Below are positions 23,523 through 34,530 of a stretch of 34,530 bases of DNA, one piece after another. The DNA comes from Chloroflexota bacterium (GTDB lineage: Bacteria; Chloroflexota; Dehalococcoidia; Bin125). Below the pieces are notes generated by a model, which was given only the letters and a program-made list of their open reading frames with translations, ran no database searches and had not been told where the DNA came from. The number at the start of each line of letters is the position of its first letter. Within the stretch, counting starts at the first letter, position 1. The position numbers were made by a program, and so were the translations under genes. The DNA lies in contig VXQZ01000039.1 of NCBI GenBank assembly GCA_009838735.1, forward strand, positions 1-34,530. Reading direction: 5' to 3'.

Positions 23523-23780
23523 ATGGCCCTGTTTGATCGAATCAAAGACATCATCGTCGATCAGTTGTCGGCGGACCCCGACGATGTCAGCCCCGAAGCG
23601 TCGTTTGTCGACGACCTCGGCGCCGACTCGCTCGACCTGGTTGAGCTGATCATGTCGTTTGAGGATGAGTTCCGTGACGAGGTGCCCGACCTCGAGATCT
23701 CCGACGAGGACGCCGAGGGAATTGGCACGGTCCAGGACGCCATCGACTTCCTCGTCTCGAAGGGCGTCTCGGACGAGTAG
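23523..23780 (+). CDS. acpP: Acyl carrier protein
   Basis: This 85-residue acidic carrier holds growing fatty acyl chains on a phosphopantetheine arm. The attachment serine is Ser36 in the DSL motif ([18 protein letters not shown]). The ATG is preceded by a clear GGAGG ribosome-binding site. It follows nusB by 14 bp and the malonyl transacylase gene before that. Confidence 0.98.
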   Translation: MALFDRIKDIIVDQLSADPDDVSPEASFVDDLGADSLDLVELIMSFEDEFRDEVPDLEISDEDAEGIGTVQDAIDFLVSKGVSDE

Positions 23781-23862
23781 CGTTATCGGGGGATTATGGG
23801 AGCGGCCGGAATCCGCCTCGGCCTGACGGCGGATGGTCGGCAATCGGGTACGCTGACTGCCG

Positions 23863-24438
23863 ATGAACATCTTCGGCGTCGGTATTCCGGAAATCCTCGT
23901 CGTGCTGCTGCTGGCAGCCCTGATCTTCGGGCCCGGCAAGCTGCCCGAGATCGCCGGTCAGTTCGGCCGCGCCATTCGCGAGTTGCGCGAGTACGCGCGC
24001 GACTTCCGCGACGAGTACCTGACCGACTTCGAGGAAGTCCGCGAAGAATTCATTGAGCAACGGTTCGAGCTGCAACAGATAGACGCCGACATTCGTGCCG
24101 ACCTCGAGCAGGCCGAGCAGGACGTCCGCAGCGCGGTCCGCGACGCCGAAGTGATGACCGAAGAAGCGATCGAAGCGGCACGCGACGGCGGTTCGGCTGA
24201 ATCCCAGGACGGATCGACGGCGACCGCTACGGCCGGACAAACCGATGAGCAAGGGCAGGAAACTCGACAGGTTCGTCGCGTGCGGCGACGTCGTCCGGTG
24301 GTCAGGCCGCGCCGGGTCGCGGCCGCCGCTGCGGCTGGCAGCGACGGCGAGGACGCCGAGACAACGGAACCGGCGCGACCGTCGAACGTGATCTCGCTGA
24401 ATCGGCGACGTCGCGATCTCGAACGTGACGCCCAGTAG
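23863..24438 (+). CDS. Sec-independent translocase protein TatA/TatB family
   Basis: This 191-residue protein starts with one membrane helix (about residues 8-22, IPEILVVLLLAALIF). The hinge FGPGKLPEIAGQFGRA and an amphipathic helix (IRELREYARDFRDEY) follow: the TatA/B plan. The rest is a long charged tail ending in Arg-rich and Ala-rich segments. The length is closer to TatB than TatA, but no second TatA-type gene is nearby, so it could serve as TatB or as a combined component. tatC follows 51 bp later. It would form the pore and receptor complex that exports folded proteins carrying twin-arginine signals. Confidence 0.9.
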   Translation: MNIFGVGIPEILVVLLLAALIFGPGKLPEIAGQFGRAIRELREYARDFRDEYLTDFEEVREEFIEQRFELQQIDADIRADLEQAEQDVRSAVRDAEVMTEEAIEAARDGGSAESQDGSTATATAGQTDEQGQETRQVRRVRRRRPVVRPRRVAAAAAAGSDGEDAETTEPARPSNVISLNRRRRDLERDAQ

Positions 24439-24489
24439 CGCTCGCTCATGCCGATCCGCGCCCAACCCGAACCGACTGGCTGACTGCTG

Positions 24490-25428
24490 ATGGCGACACA
24501 ACCCGTCCCCCCAGAGTCAGAGGTATCAGCACCGTCCGAATTGCCGGATCCGCCGGACCTGTCGGAACTCGATGTCGTGCTCGACGGATCGGACGATCTG
24601 CCTCCGGGGATGCCACCGGGTGAGCCGCCCGACGATCAAGAGGGTGCCGAACTCACGCTGGGCGAACACCTCAACGAGATCCGCCAGCGCCTGACCGTCG
24701 CCGTGCTCACCCTGGTGCTGACGACCGTCATCACCTTGATCTTTGCCTCGACTATCCTCGACTACCTGCTCGAGCCCGGACGTCAGGCGCTGCCCGAGTT
24801 CCGCCCGATCTACACCGAGCTGCTCGGCTTCATCGGCGCCTACATCAAGATATCGCTGATGCTCGGTCTGGCCGGGGCGATGCCGGTGATCGTCTATCAG
24901 ATCTACGCCTTCATCCATCCCGGCCTGACCCGCGCGGAACGCAAATGGATCATGCCGATCGTCGGTCTGGCGACGGTGGCGTTCGCCTGCGGCGGCGCCT
25001 TTGCCTTCTTCATCGGCTGGCCGCCGGCGCTCACCTTCCTGCTCAATTTCGGCCAGGACATCGCCGATCCGCAGGTACGGATCAACAACTACATCGACAT
25101 GCTCACCCGCTTCGTGATCTGGACGGGCATCATCTTCGAGCTGCCGCTCTTCCTCATGGGCCTGGGCGCGATCGGACTGGTGACGTCGAGGAAACTGCTC
25201 GGCATGTGGCGCTGGGCGATCATCGGCTCCTTCCTCCTCGCCGCGCTGGTCACGCCATCAATCGATCCGGTCACACAAACATTCGTCGCCGTGCCCACGA
25301 TGGGCCTGTTCGTCCTCGGCGTCGCCCTGGTCCGCCTCGTCGAGAATCGCACCGTCATTCCGGTGATCGAGTCAGACCTCGACGAAGAAGACGACGACGA
25401 CAACGATCCCGAACCGCAGCCGGCGTAG
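24490..25428 (+). CDS. tatC: Sec-independent translocase protein TatC
   Basis: This 312-residue membrane protein is the twin-arginine signal receptor. After an unusual acidic and Pro-rich N-terminal extension (about residues 1-55) comes the family segment TLGEHLNEIRQRL, where LxEHLxELRxRL is the hallmark. Six membrane helices follow, with the loop motif QIYAFIHPGLTRAERKW and a conserved glutamate in WTGIIFELPLFL. The C-terminus is a run of acidic residues. It is paired with the TatA/B gene upstream, ends the yceD-to-tatC block, and is followed by a GC-rich hairpin. Confidence 0.96.
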   Translation: MATQPVPPESEVSAPSELPDPPDLSELDVVLDGSDDLPPGMPPGEPPDDQEGAELTLGEHLNEIRQRLTVAVLTLVLTTVITLIFASTILDYLLEPGRQALPEFRPIYTELLGFIGAYIKISLMLGLAGAMPVIVYQIYAFIHPGLTRAERKWIMPIVGLATVAFACGGAFAFFIGWPPALTFLLNFGQDIADPQVRINNYIDMLTRFVIWTGIIFELPLFLMGLGAIGLVTSRKLLGMWRWAIIGSFLLAALVTPSIDPVTQTFVAVPTMGLFVLGVALVRLVENRTVIPVIESDLDEEDDDDNDPEPQPA

Positions 25429-25512
25429 GCCACCCATCCCGTAGTCCGGGAGCGAGTCTGCTGTTTCGCTCCCCCCTTGCCTATCGAAGTCTGCGCGCAA
25501 AGAACCAAAGTC

Positions 25513-25532
25513 GGCCCCGCGTAGGCGGGGCC
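25513..25532 (+). terminator. GC-rich hairpin after tatC
   Basis: GGCCCCGC (25513-25520) and GCGGGGCC (25525-25532) pair perfectly around a GTAG tetraloop, 85 bp past the tatC stop. There is no T-run on the plus strand, while the minus strand continues with CTTTGGTTCTTT. It is a plausible end of the tat transcript. Confidence 0.45.
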
Positions 25533-25817
25533 CCGCAGCGCTGAGGCGGTCGCAACACCCCCGCCTTCGCTGAGGCGACCTCCTCGAGGGACTACGCGCA
25601 GGTTGCCATCTGCGGAATGCGGCACAGCCACTCGGTTGACCAGCCGCACCCATCACAGTACGTTTGTTCTCAATGGGCATTCAAAGCAAACCGAGACGCA
25701 TACCGCTCCGACCGGTCCCCGGCCCGCGCAACTCAGTCGCGTGGCACAGGCCTCGACTCCACTGCCCAGGAGCGACAAAACCAGTACGAAACCTGACAAA
25801 GCCATCACGAGATTGTG

Positions 25818-25899
25818 CAAAATTGAACCACCCCAATCTCACGATCTCCCGCAAAACACTGGGAATCCGTCCCTGTGGGCCAGCTGGAAAAAAATTCCC
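25818..25899 (+). repeat. 80-bp conserved block shared with the uvrB upstream region (copy 1)
   Basis: Starting with CAAAATTGA and ending with AAAAAAATTCC, this block aligns without gaps to the reverse complement of 34269-34348. The longest shared stretch is CACGATCTCC, one variable base, then GCAAAACACTGG. Both copies point toward the following gene (udg here, uvrB there). The aligned frames also read alike (HPNLTISRKTL versus [11 protein letters not shown]), so a translated origin cannot be fully excluded. Confidence 0.75.
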
Positions 25900-25950
25900 T
25901 CGTCTGGCGCGATCAGTCGTTCACCGCGCCGCACTCAGGCCCCACGCCAC

Positions 25951-26050
25951 CCGAACACCACCGAACGGATCCGAACAAGATCGAACGTTTCTGCCGAATC
26001 GGCGTCCCAATCCAACCGAACAGAGCCGAACACCGCCGAACGCTGCGAAC
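25951..26050. repeat. GAAC decamer array upstream of udg (locus C)
   Basis: GAAC recurs exactly every 10 bp at 25953, 25963, 25973 and 25983. A second group follows with a shifted phase (CCGAA at 26016, 26026 and 26036, then GCGAA at 26045). On the minus strand the unit is GTTCGG plus four variable bases, matching the GTTCGGATTT units of locus D. The array ends 75 bp before the udg start codon. Confidence 0.8.
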
Positions 26051-26125
26051 GCCCTTCCCACCGCGCTGCAAGGACGAGCCAGGCGCTCGACCTGTCTCCG
26101 TGGATCGTGGTCGTAGACTGACCCC

Positions 26126-26764
26126 GTGGACCCTCAGCGACTCGAACTGCTCAACGCGAAAATCGCCGGCTGCACCGCCTGCCGCTTGCACGAGGGCCGG
26201 ACTCAGACGGTTCCCGGTAATGGCGACCCCAACGCCGAGCTGATGTTCATCGGCGAAGCGCCCGGACAGAACGAGGACCAACAAGGACTGCCCTTCGTCG
26301 GGCGCGCCGGTCAATTGTTGGATGAGCTGCTGGGCGAGATCGGATTTACCCGCTCGGATGTGTTCGTCGCCAACGTGCTCAAGTGCCGCCCACCCGGCAA
26401 CCGTGATCCACAGCCCGACGAGATTGGCTGCTGCGAGGTCTACCTGCGTGAGCAGATCGAGGGCATCCGGCCCAAGCTGATCGTCCTCCTGGGCCTGTTC
26501 GCAACGCAGTATTTCCTGCCCGATGCGAAGATGGGCGAGACGCGCGGTCAGCCGCATCAGGCCGGTCCTTGGCTCATCCTGCCCGTCTATCACCCGGCCG
26601 CCGCGCTGAGGAACTCAAACCTGATGTCGACGATACGGGAAGACTTCGCCATTATTCCCCCCCTGCTCGCAAAGGCAGAGCGCCCGGAAGTGCAGCGGCT
26701 GCAGATTGGCCACCAACACGCGCACGCCGCCGAGGACGATGATTCGCAGCGTTCGCTGCTCTAG
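26126..26764 (+). CDS. udg: Uracil-DNA glycosylase, family 4 (iron-sulfur)
   Basis: This 212-residue enzyme removes uracil from DNA to start base excision repair. Family-4 marks are the active-site loop GEAPGQNE (43-50), four cysteines for the 4Fe-4S cluster (Cys16, Cys19, Cys87 and Cys102 or 103) and the HPAAAL motif (His156). The opening [25 protein letters not shown] is typical. The C-terminal 35 or so residues are a His/Glu/Asp-rich tail of no known function. The start is GTG at 26126 without a visible ribosome-binding site. The gene lies downstream of decamer array C, and RNase J follows 26 bp later. Confidence 0.96.
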   Translation: MDPQRLELLNAKIAGCTACRLHEGRTQTVPGNGDPNAELMFIGEAPGQNEDQQGLPFVGRAGQLLDELLGEIGFTRSDVFVANVLKCRPPGNRDPQPDEIGCCEVYLREQIEGIRPKLIVLLGLFATQYFLPDAKMGETRGQPHQAGPWLILPVYHPAAALRNSNLMSTIREDFAIIPPLLAKAERPEVQRLQIGHQHAHAAEDDDSQRSLL

Positions 26765-26790
26765 CAACCTGGCGTCAGAGTGAGGAACCA

Positions 26791-28476
26791 GTGAACGACG
26801 TGTCCGACATCCCCAGCGACGCCGTGCGGGTGGTGCCGCTGGGCGGCCTGGGCGAAATCGGCCGCAACATGATGGTCTACGAAACGGCCGATGACATGGT
26901 CATCGTCGACGCCGGCTTGCTCTTTCCCTCGGAAGACATGCACGGCGTCGACTACATCATTCCCGACGCCACGTATGCACTGGAGCGTCGCGACAAGCTG
27001 CGCGGTTACCTGATCACGCACGGGCACGAGGACCACATCGGCGCGCTGCGCTTTCTGATCCCTCAGCTCCAGGCGCCGATCTACGGTCCTCCACTGGCGC
27101 TGGGCCTGATCGGTTGGCGGCTCGAAGAGTCGGGAATCCTCGACGCCGACATGATCAAAGCCGGAACCGGCTCCGTCTTCGACTTCGGCAGCATCTCAGC
27201 CGAGTTTTTCCCGGTCGCCCACTCGATTCCCGACGCCTTTGGCATCGCCCTGCGAACTCCGGCCGGGCTGATCGTGCACACCGGCGACTTCAAGATTGAT
27301 CACACGCCCGTGATGTCGGAGCCGACTGATCTGCAACGTCTTGCGGCCTACGGGCAGGAAGGCGTCCGCTTGCTCTGCTCCGACTCGACCTATGCCGACA
27401 AAACGGGTGTGACGCCGTCGGAGACGCTCGTCGGAGACGCATTGGAACAGATCTTGCTGACCGCGCCCGGCCGCGTGATCATCGCGACCTTCGCCTCGCA
27501 GATCGCCAGGATTCAGCAGATCATCGACGCGGCCGAGGAATCGGGACGGGTCGTATTCGCCACCGGCCGATCGATGGAGAAGAACATCGACATGTCGCGC
27601 GACCTGGGCTACGTGCGAACCGACGATCGTCGCCTGCGGCCGATTACCGACCTGGGTTCGGCGCACGACGAGAACACGGTGGTGATCTGCACCGGCGCCC
27701 AGGGCGAGCCGATGGCGGCGCTCTCGCGCATGGCGACCGGCTCGCATCGCGACGTCGACCTGAAACCGGGCGACACAGTGGTGCTCTCGTCGTCGCCGAT
27801 CCCGGGCAACGAATCGGCGGTCAACAACACGATCAACAACCTCTACCGACGCGGGGTTGAGGTGTTCTCGGTCGGTTCGGGCCACAAGCACGTCCACGTG
27901 CGCGGTCACGCCGCACAGGAGGAGCTGAAGACGGTGCTCTCGCTGACCGAGCCGCAGGCCTTCGTCCCGATCCACGGCGAGTACCGCCACCTGGTGCTGC
28001 ATTCGAAGCTGGCCGAGTCGATGGAGATCGCCGAAGGGGAGCGGCACATCCTGCTCGACGGAGATGTACTGGAGTTGACTGCCGAACGGTCCGCAGTGGT
28101 CGAACAGGTCGAGGCGAGCTACGTCTATGTGGATGGCATGAACGTGGGCGGCGTCGACCGCTCGATCATTCGCGACCGGCAAAAACTGGCCGGCGACGGA
28201 TTCCTGCTGGTCGCCGTGCCGCTCGACGAGCAGAGCGGGGAACTGTCCGGCGAGATTGAGGTCGCGGCCCGCGGATTCGCCGAGATGCACGCAGCGAACA
28301 ACCTCAAGGCCGGTGCGTCCCAGGTGGCTCGCGATGTGCTCAAGTCAAGAGCGAATTCGAACAGGCCGGTTCCCTGGGACAAGCGCGAACGACAGGTGCA
28401 GCAGGAAGTTTCGGCCTACCTGCGACGCGAAACCCGGCAACGTCCTATGGTGGTAGTGGTGGCGGTACAGGTCTGA
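26791..28476 (+). CDS. rnj: Ribonuclease J
   Basis: This 561-residue metallo-beta-lactamase/beta-CASP nuclease degrades and matures RNA with 5'-exo and endo activity. Seen are PLGGLGEIGRNMMVYE, the metal motif HGHEDH (77-82), HTGDFKIDHTP, the beta-CASP part (ATFASQIARIQQIIDAA and GRSMEKNI), GAQGEPMAAL and the late VHVRGHAAQEEL with FVPIHGEYRHL. The C-terminal domain is complete. The GTG at 26791 has GAGGAA just upstream. The neighbours are udg before and the ftsK homologue after; RNase J next to FtsK/SpoIIIE is a familiar arrangement in Gram-positive-like lineages. Confidence 0.97.
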   Translation: MNDVSDIPSDAVRVVPLGGLGEIGRNMMVYETADDMVIVDAGLLFPSEDMHGVDYIIPDATYALERRDKLRGYLITHGHEDHIGALRFLIPQLQAPIYGPPLALGLIGWRLEESGILDADMIKAGTGSVFDFGSISAEFFPVAHSIPDAFGIALRTPAGLIVHTGDFKIDHTPVMSEPTDLQRLAAYGQEGVRLLCSDSTYADKTGVTPSETLVGDALEQILLTAPGRVIIATFASQIARIQQIIDAAEESGRVVFATGRSMEKNIDMSRDLGYVRTDDRRLRPITDLGSAHDENTVVICTGAQGEPMAALSRMATGSHRDVDLKPGDTVVLSSSPIPGNESAVNNTINNLYRRGVEVFSVGSGHKHVHVRGHAAQEELKTVLSLTEPQAFVPIHGEYRHLVLHSKLAESMEIAEGERHILLDGDVLELTAERSAVVEQVEASYVYVDGMNVGGVDRSIIRDRQKLAGDGFLLVAVPLDEQSGELSGEIEVAARGFAEMHAANNLKAGASQVARDVLKSRANSNRPVPWDKRERQVQQEVSAYLRRETRQRPMVVVVAVQV

Positions 28477-28517
28477 TTGGCAGCATCGGGCTTGTCCACG
28501 CGCGGCTGAACTGATGT

Positions 28518-31079
<2,562 letters not shown>

Positions 31080-31088
31080 GCTGATCGT

Positions 31089-31919
31089 CTAGCTCTCGAC
31101 CGTGGCGGTTTCCGCTTCGATCAGGGACGGATCGAAGGGGTCGTCGAGGCTGTCCGGCAGCGACGCCAACGGGTCGGGGCTGGGCTGACTTCGGGCTGTC
31201 TCGTGGCCCAGGTACTCGGGCCACTTGAACATGTACATGCGCTCTCGCCGGTCGAGGCCGCGCACGCGGCGTGCGCCCATATCGACCCAGAACTCAGGCC
31301 GGACCTGGCGCCTGACGTCCTCGCGCAGCGCCTGTGACACGACGATGGATCCGCCCCGGCCCTTGGCCATGATCCTGGCGGCCATGTTGACGGTTCGTCC
31401 GAGAATGTCACCGCCCGGTCTGAGGATGACGTCGCCTCGGTGGATGCCCATTCTCAGCCTCACCGGCCAAGCGGCGCCTCTTTGATCGGCGACCTCGGTC
31501 ACCTGCTGTTGCACGTGGGCAGCACAGCGCAGCGCTTGCATCCCGTCTGCGAAGACAATCAAGAAGCCGTCGCCGGTCAGCTTGACCTCGAATCCCGCGT
31601 GCTGATGCAACTCTCCCCGGACGATCTCGTTGTGTTCGTCGATGATCGTTTCCCATTGGAGGTCGCCGAGGCGCTCAGTCAGGTGGGTGGAATCTTCGAT
31701 GTCGGTGAAGAGGACAGTTGCGGCCTTGCCCTGCTGAGGGAGGAGCGATGCAGTCACGGCACGGCCGCAATTGGGACAGAAGGATGATGCGGGCGGCGGG
31801 ACTTCGCCGCAGAAGGCGCAGGCGCGCGCTTCTTCCTGCTCGGGACCACCGCCCAGCCATGACGGCGGCGCGTCGGCATTGGCGCGTCGCCAGCGTTCAG
31901 GTTCGGGTTCGTCAGCCAC
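31089..31919 (-). CDS. Class III adenylate/guanylate cyclase with N-terminal zinc ribbon
   Basis: This 276-residue soluble protein has a zinc ribbon (Cys34, Cys37, Cys48, Cys51: CAFCGEV and CPNCGRA) followed by one class III cyclase homology domain. The metal-binding aspartates Asp73 (FTDIEDST) and Asp117 (KLTGDGF) are present. So are the purine-selecting Lys113 and Asp171 (GGDILG) and the transition-state Asn178 and Arg182 (VNMAARI). This pattern predicts an active adenylate cyclase working as a homodimer. The ribbon may sense or tether. A Ser/Asp/Pro-rich tail ends the protein. The start is GTG at 31919 with no clear ribosome-binding site. The region 31920-32050 before uvrB holds nothing recognisable. 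Confidence 0.9.
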   Translation of the reverse strand: MADEPEPERWRRANADAPPSWLGGGPEQEEARACAFCGEVPPPASSFCPNCGRAVTASLLPQQGKAATVLFTDIEDSTHLTERLGDLQWETIIDEHNEIVRGELHQHAGFEVKLTGDGFLIVFADGMQALRCAAHVQQQVTEVADQRGAAWPVRLRMGIHRGDVILRPGGDILGRTVNMAARIMAKGRGGSIVVSQALREDVRRQVRPEFWVDMGARRVRGLDRRERMYMFKWPEYLGHETARSQPSPDPLASLPDSLDDPFDPSLIEAETATVES

Positions 31920-32050
31920 CGGATGTTGCTCTCATCGCACTCGCCACGTCAGGCGCGCCAGATGATAGCAGCGCGGACGCGTGCGCGTCGATCCGACGGT
32001 ATCAAGTCCGAAGTCAGGTGACAGAACGGGCTGCCGACCAGATAGACGAG

Positions 32051-34192
<2,142 letters not shown>

Positions 34193-34268
34193 GAGAGAGA
34201 GCTTAGCGAGATTGGCTGAGTTGACGGAGCAGGCTGGTCCGACTTGAGCCGAGTGACAGGTTTCTGGT

Positions 34269-34348
34269 GGAAATTTTTTCTGGAAAGCCTTTCGGCGACA
34301 TTCTCCAGTGTTTTGCAGGAGATCGTGGCGGGAGGGTGATCAATTTTG
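34269..34348 (-). repeat. 80-bp conserved block upstream of uvrB (copy 2)
   Basis: Read on the minus strand, it begins CAAAATTGA and ends AAAAAATTTCC. It matches 25818-25899 upstream of udg without gaps, best in CACGATCTCC and GCAAAACACTGG. It lies about 77 bp before the uvrB start, in the same orientation relative to the gene as copy 1. Confidence 0.75.
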
Positions 34349-34390
34349 ATCAATTCTGAGCGGGTTTTGTGGGTCGAATTCATGGTGTTG

Positions 34391-34490
34391 GCGTGCGGTC
34401 TTGTTCGGATTTGTTCGATTCTGGACGGATTTGGACGGCTGGGTGCGGGCGTGGACGGCTGTGGAGGGGTGGGTTCGGGGGCGTCAGATC
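34391..34490. repeat. 10-bp-period repeat array upstream of uvrB (locus D)
   Basis: From 34401 successive 10-mers read TTGTTCGGAT, TTGTTCGATT, CTGGACGGAT, TTGGACGGCT, GGGTGCGGGC, GTGGACGGCT, GTGGAGGGGT, GGGTTCGGGG, keeping register over eight to nine units. It contains both the GTTC-type unit of locus C and a GGAC-type variant, so it links loci A/B with locus C. It lies 200 bp upstream of uvrB, beyond the 80-bp block. Confidence 0.8.
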
Positions 34491-34530
34491 GGGGCACGGC
34501 TTGTCTCTCAGAAGGTCATCTGGATACGTC

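Larger units (their letters stand above)
25429..26125. other. 700-bp intergenic region between tatC and udg
   Basis: No convincing protein is seen. The long open frames here are low-complexity and rich in Arg, Pro, Ser and Thr. From the left the region holds the GC-rich hairpin near 25513, an AT-richer stretch (about 25770-25900) with a block shared with the uvrB leader, and the GAAC decamer array at 25951-26050. Confidence 0.6.
34193..34530. other. uvrB upstream region to the right edge
   Basis: No confident gene is seen. The stretch contains the 80-bp block, the decamer array and an AT-rich palindromic segment TGATCAATTTTGATCA (34338-34353). The low-complexity minus-strand frame rich in Pro, Ser and Arg is probably not translated. 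If the arrays act as promoters or operators, uvrB control lies here. Confidence 0.55.

Noticed and set aside
25513-25532. tRNA or structured RNA after tatC
   Set aside because: Only a simple hairpin is present; no cloverleaf, anticodon arm or conserved RNA motif could be found.
25664-26116. 150-residue open frame before udg as a real gene
   Set aside because: It is low-complexity and rich in Arg, Pro, Ser and Thr, crosses the repeat array, and has no domain marks. Its resemblance to the frame upstream of uvrB is explained by the shared DNA block, although a coding origin is not fully excluded.

Overview
The window is a stretch of bacterial chromosome with high GC and dense gene packing. The housekeeping set is a YceD-family protein with L32, fabD with nusB and acpP, tatA/B with tatC, a family-4 uracil-DNA glycosylase, RNase J next to FtsK/SpoIIIE, UvrB, a type A RNase P RNA, a short BirA without an HTH domain, and a stand-alone MurE-like ligase. 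This mix, and especially RNase J followed by an FtsK/SpoIIIE translocase, suggests a Chloroflexota-like or another deep-branching Gram-positive-like lineage. That placement is inference and cannot be proved here. No rRNA, tRNA, CRISPR array or complete transposon was seen.

Layout, left to right. Positions 1-829 hold no confident gene: a decayed-looking coding trace, a promoter-like sequence, a 10-bp-period repeat array and a strong hairpin. Positions 830-3592 (minus) hold a SUMF1-domain protein, a MetE-family methyltransferase and an aldo/keto reductase. Positions 3623-3706 hold four palindromes spaced exactly 22 bp, directly before an AAA_14/DUF4143 ATPase (3710-4933, plus). A short-chain dehydrogenase and a crotonase-fold protein follow, then a secreted protein of 2198 residues built from about 19 SwmB-like beta-sandwich repeats (6674-13270). 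Positions 13239-18874 (minus) carry birA, a class III aminotransferase, a MurE-like ligase, rnpB, an RNase HI and a RelE/ParE-like toxin with its antitoxin. Upstream of these, still on minus, are a serine-recombinase homologue that has lost its catalytic residues and a coiled-coil zinc-ribbon protein. From 21367 to 25428 (plus) a compact block runs yceD-rpmF-fabD-nusB-acpP-tatA/B-tatC. A 700-bp non-coding region precedes udg-rnj-ftsK (26126-31079). A class III nucleotide cyclase and uvrB lie on the minus strand at the right end.

The most unusual content is non-coding. Four intergenic regions carry tandem arrays with a strict 10-bp period: 591-670, 17251-17310 upstream of murE, 25951-26050 upstream of udg, and 34391-34490 upstream of uvrB. 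They share a degenerate decamer close to GTCCAGATTT / GTTCGGATTT on one strand. Where a downstream gene is clear, the decamer always has the same orientation relative to it. Two of these loci, in front of the DNA-repair genes udg and uvrB, also share a conserved block of about 80 bp. With the separate 22-bp palindrome array before the ATPase, this looks like helically phased protein-binding DNA or an uncharacterised repeat family. The protein-level oddities are the recombinase without a catalytic site, a MurE-like ligase lacking its two signature histidines, and a SUMF1 protein without the formylglycine-generating cysteines.
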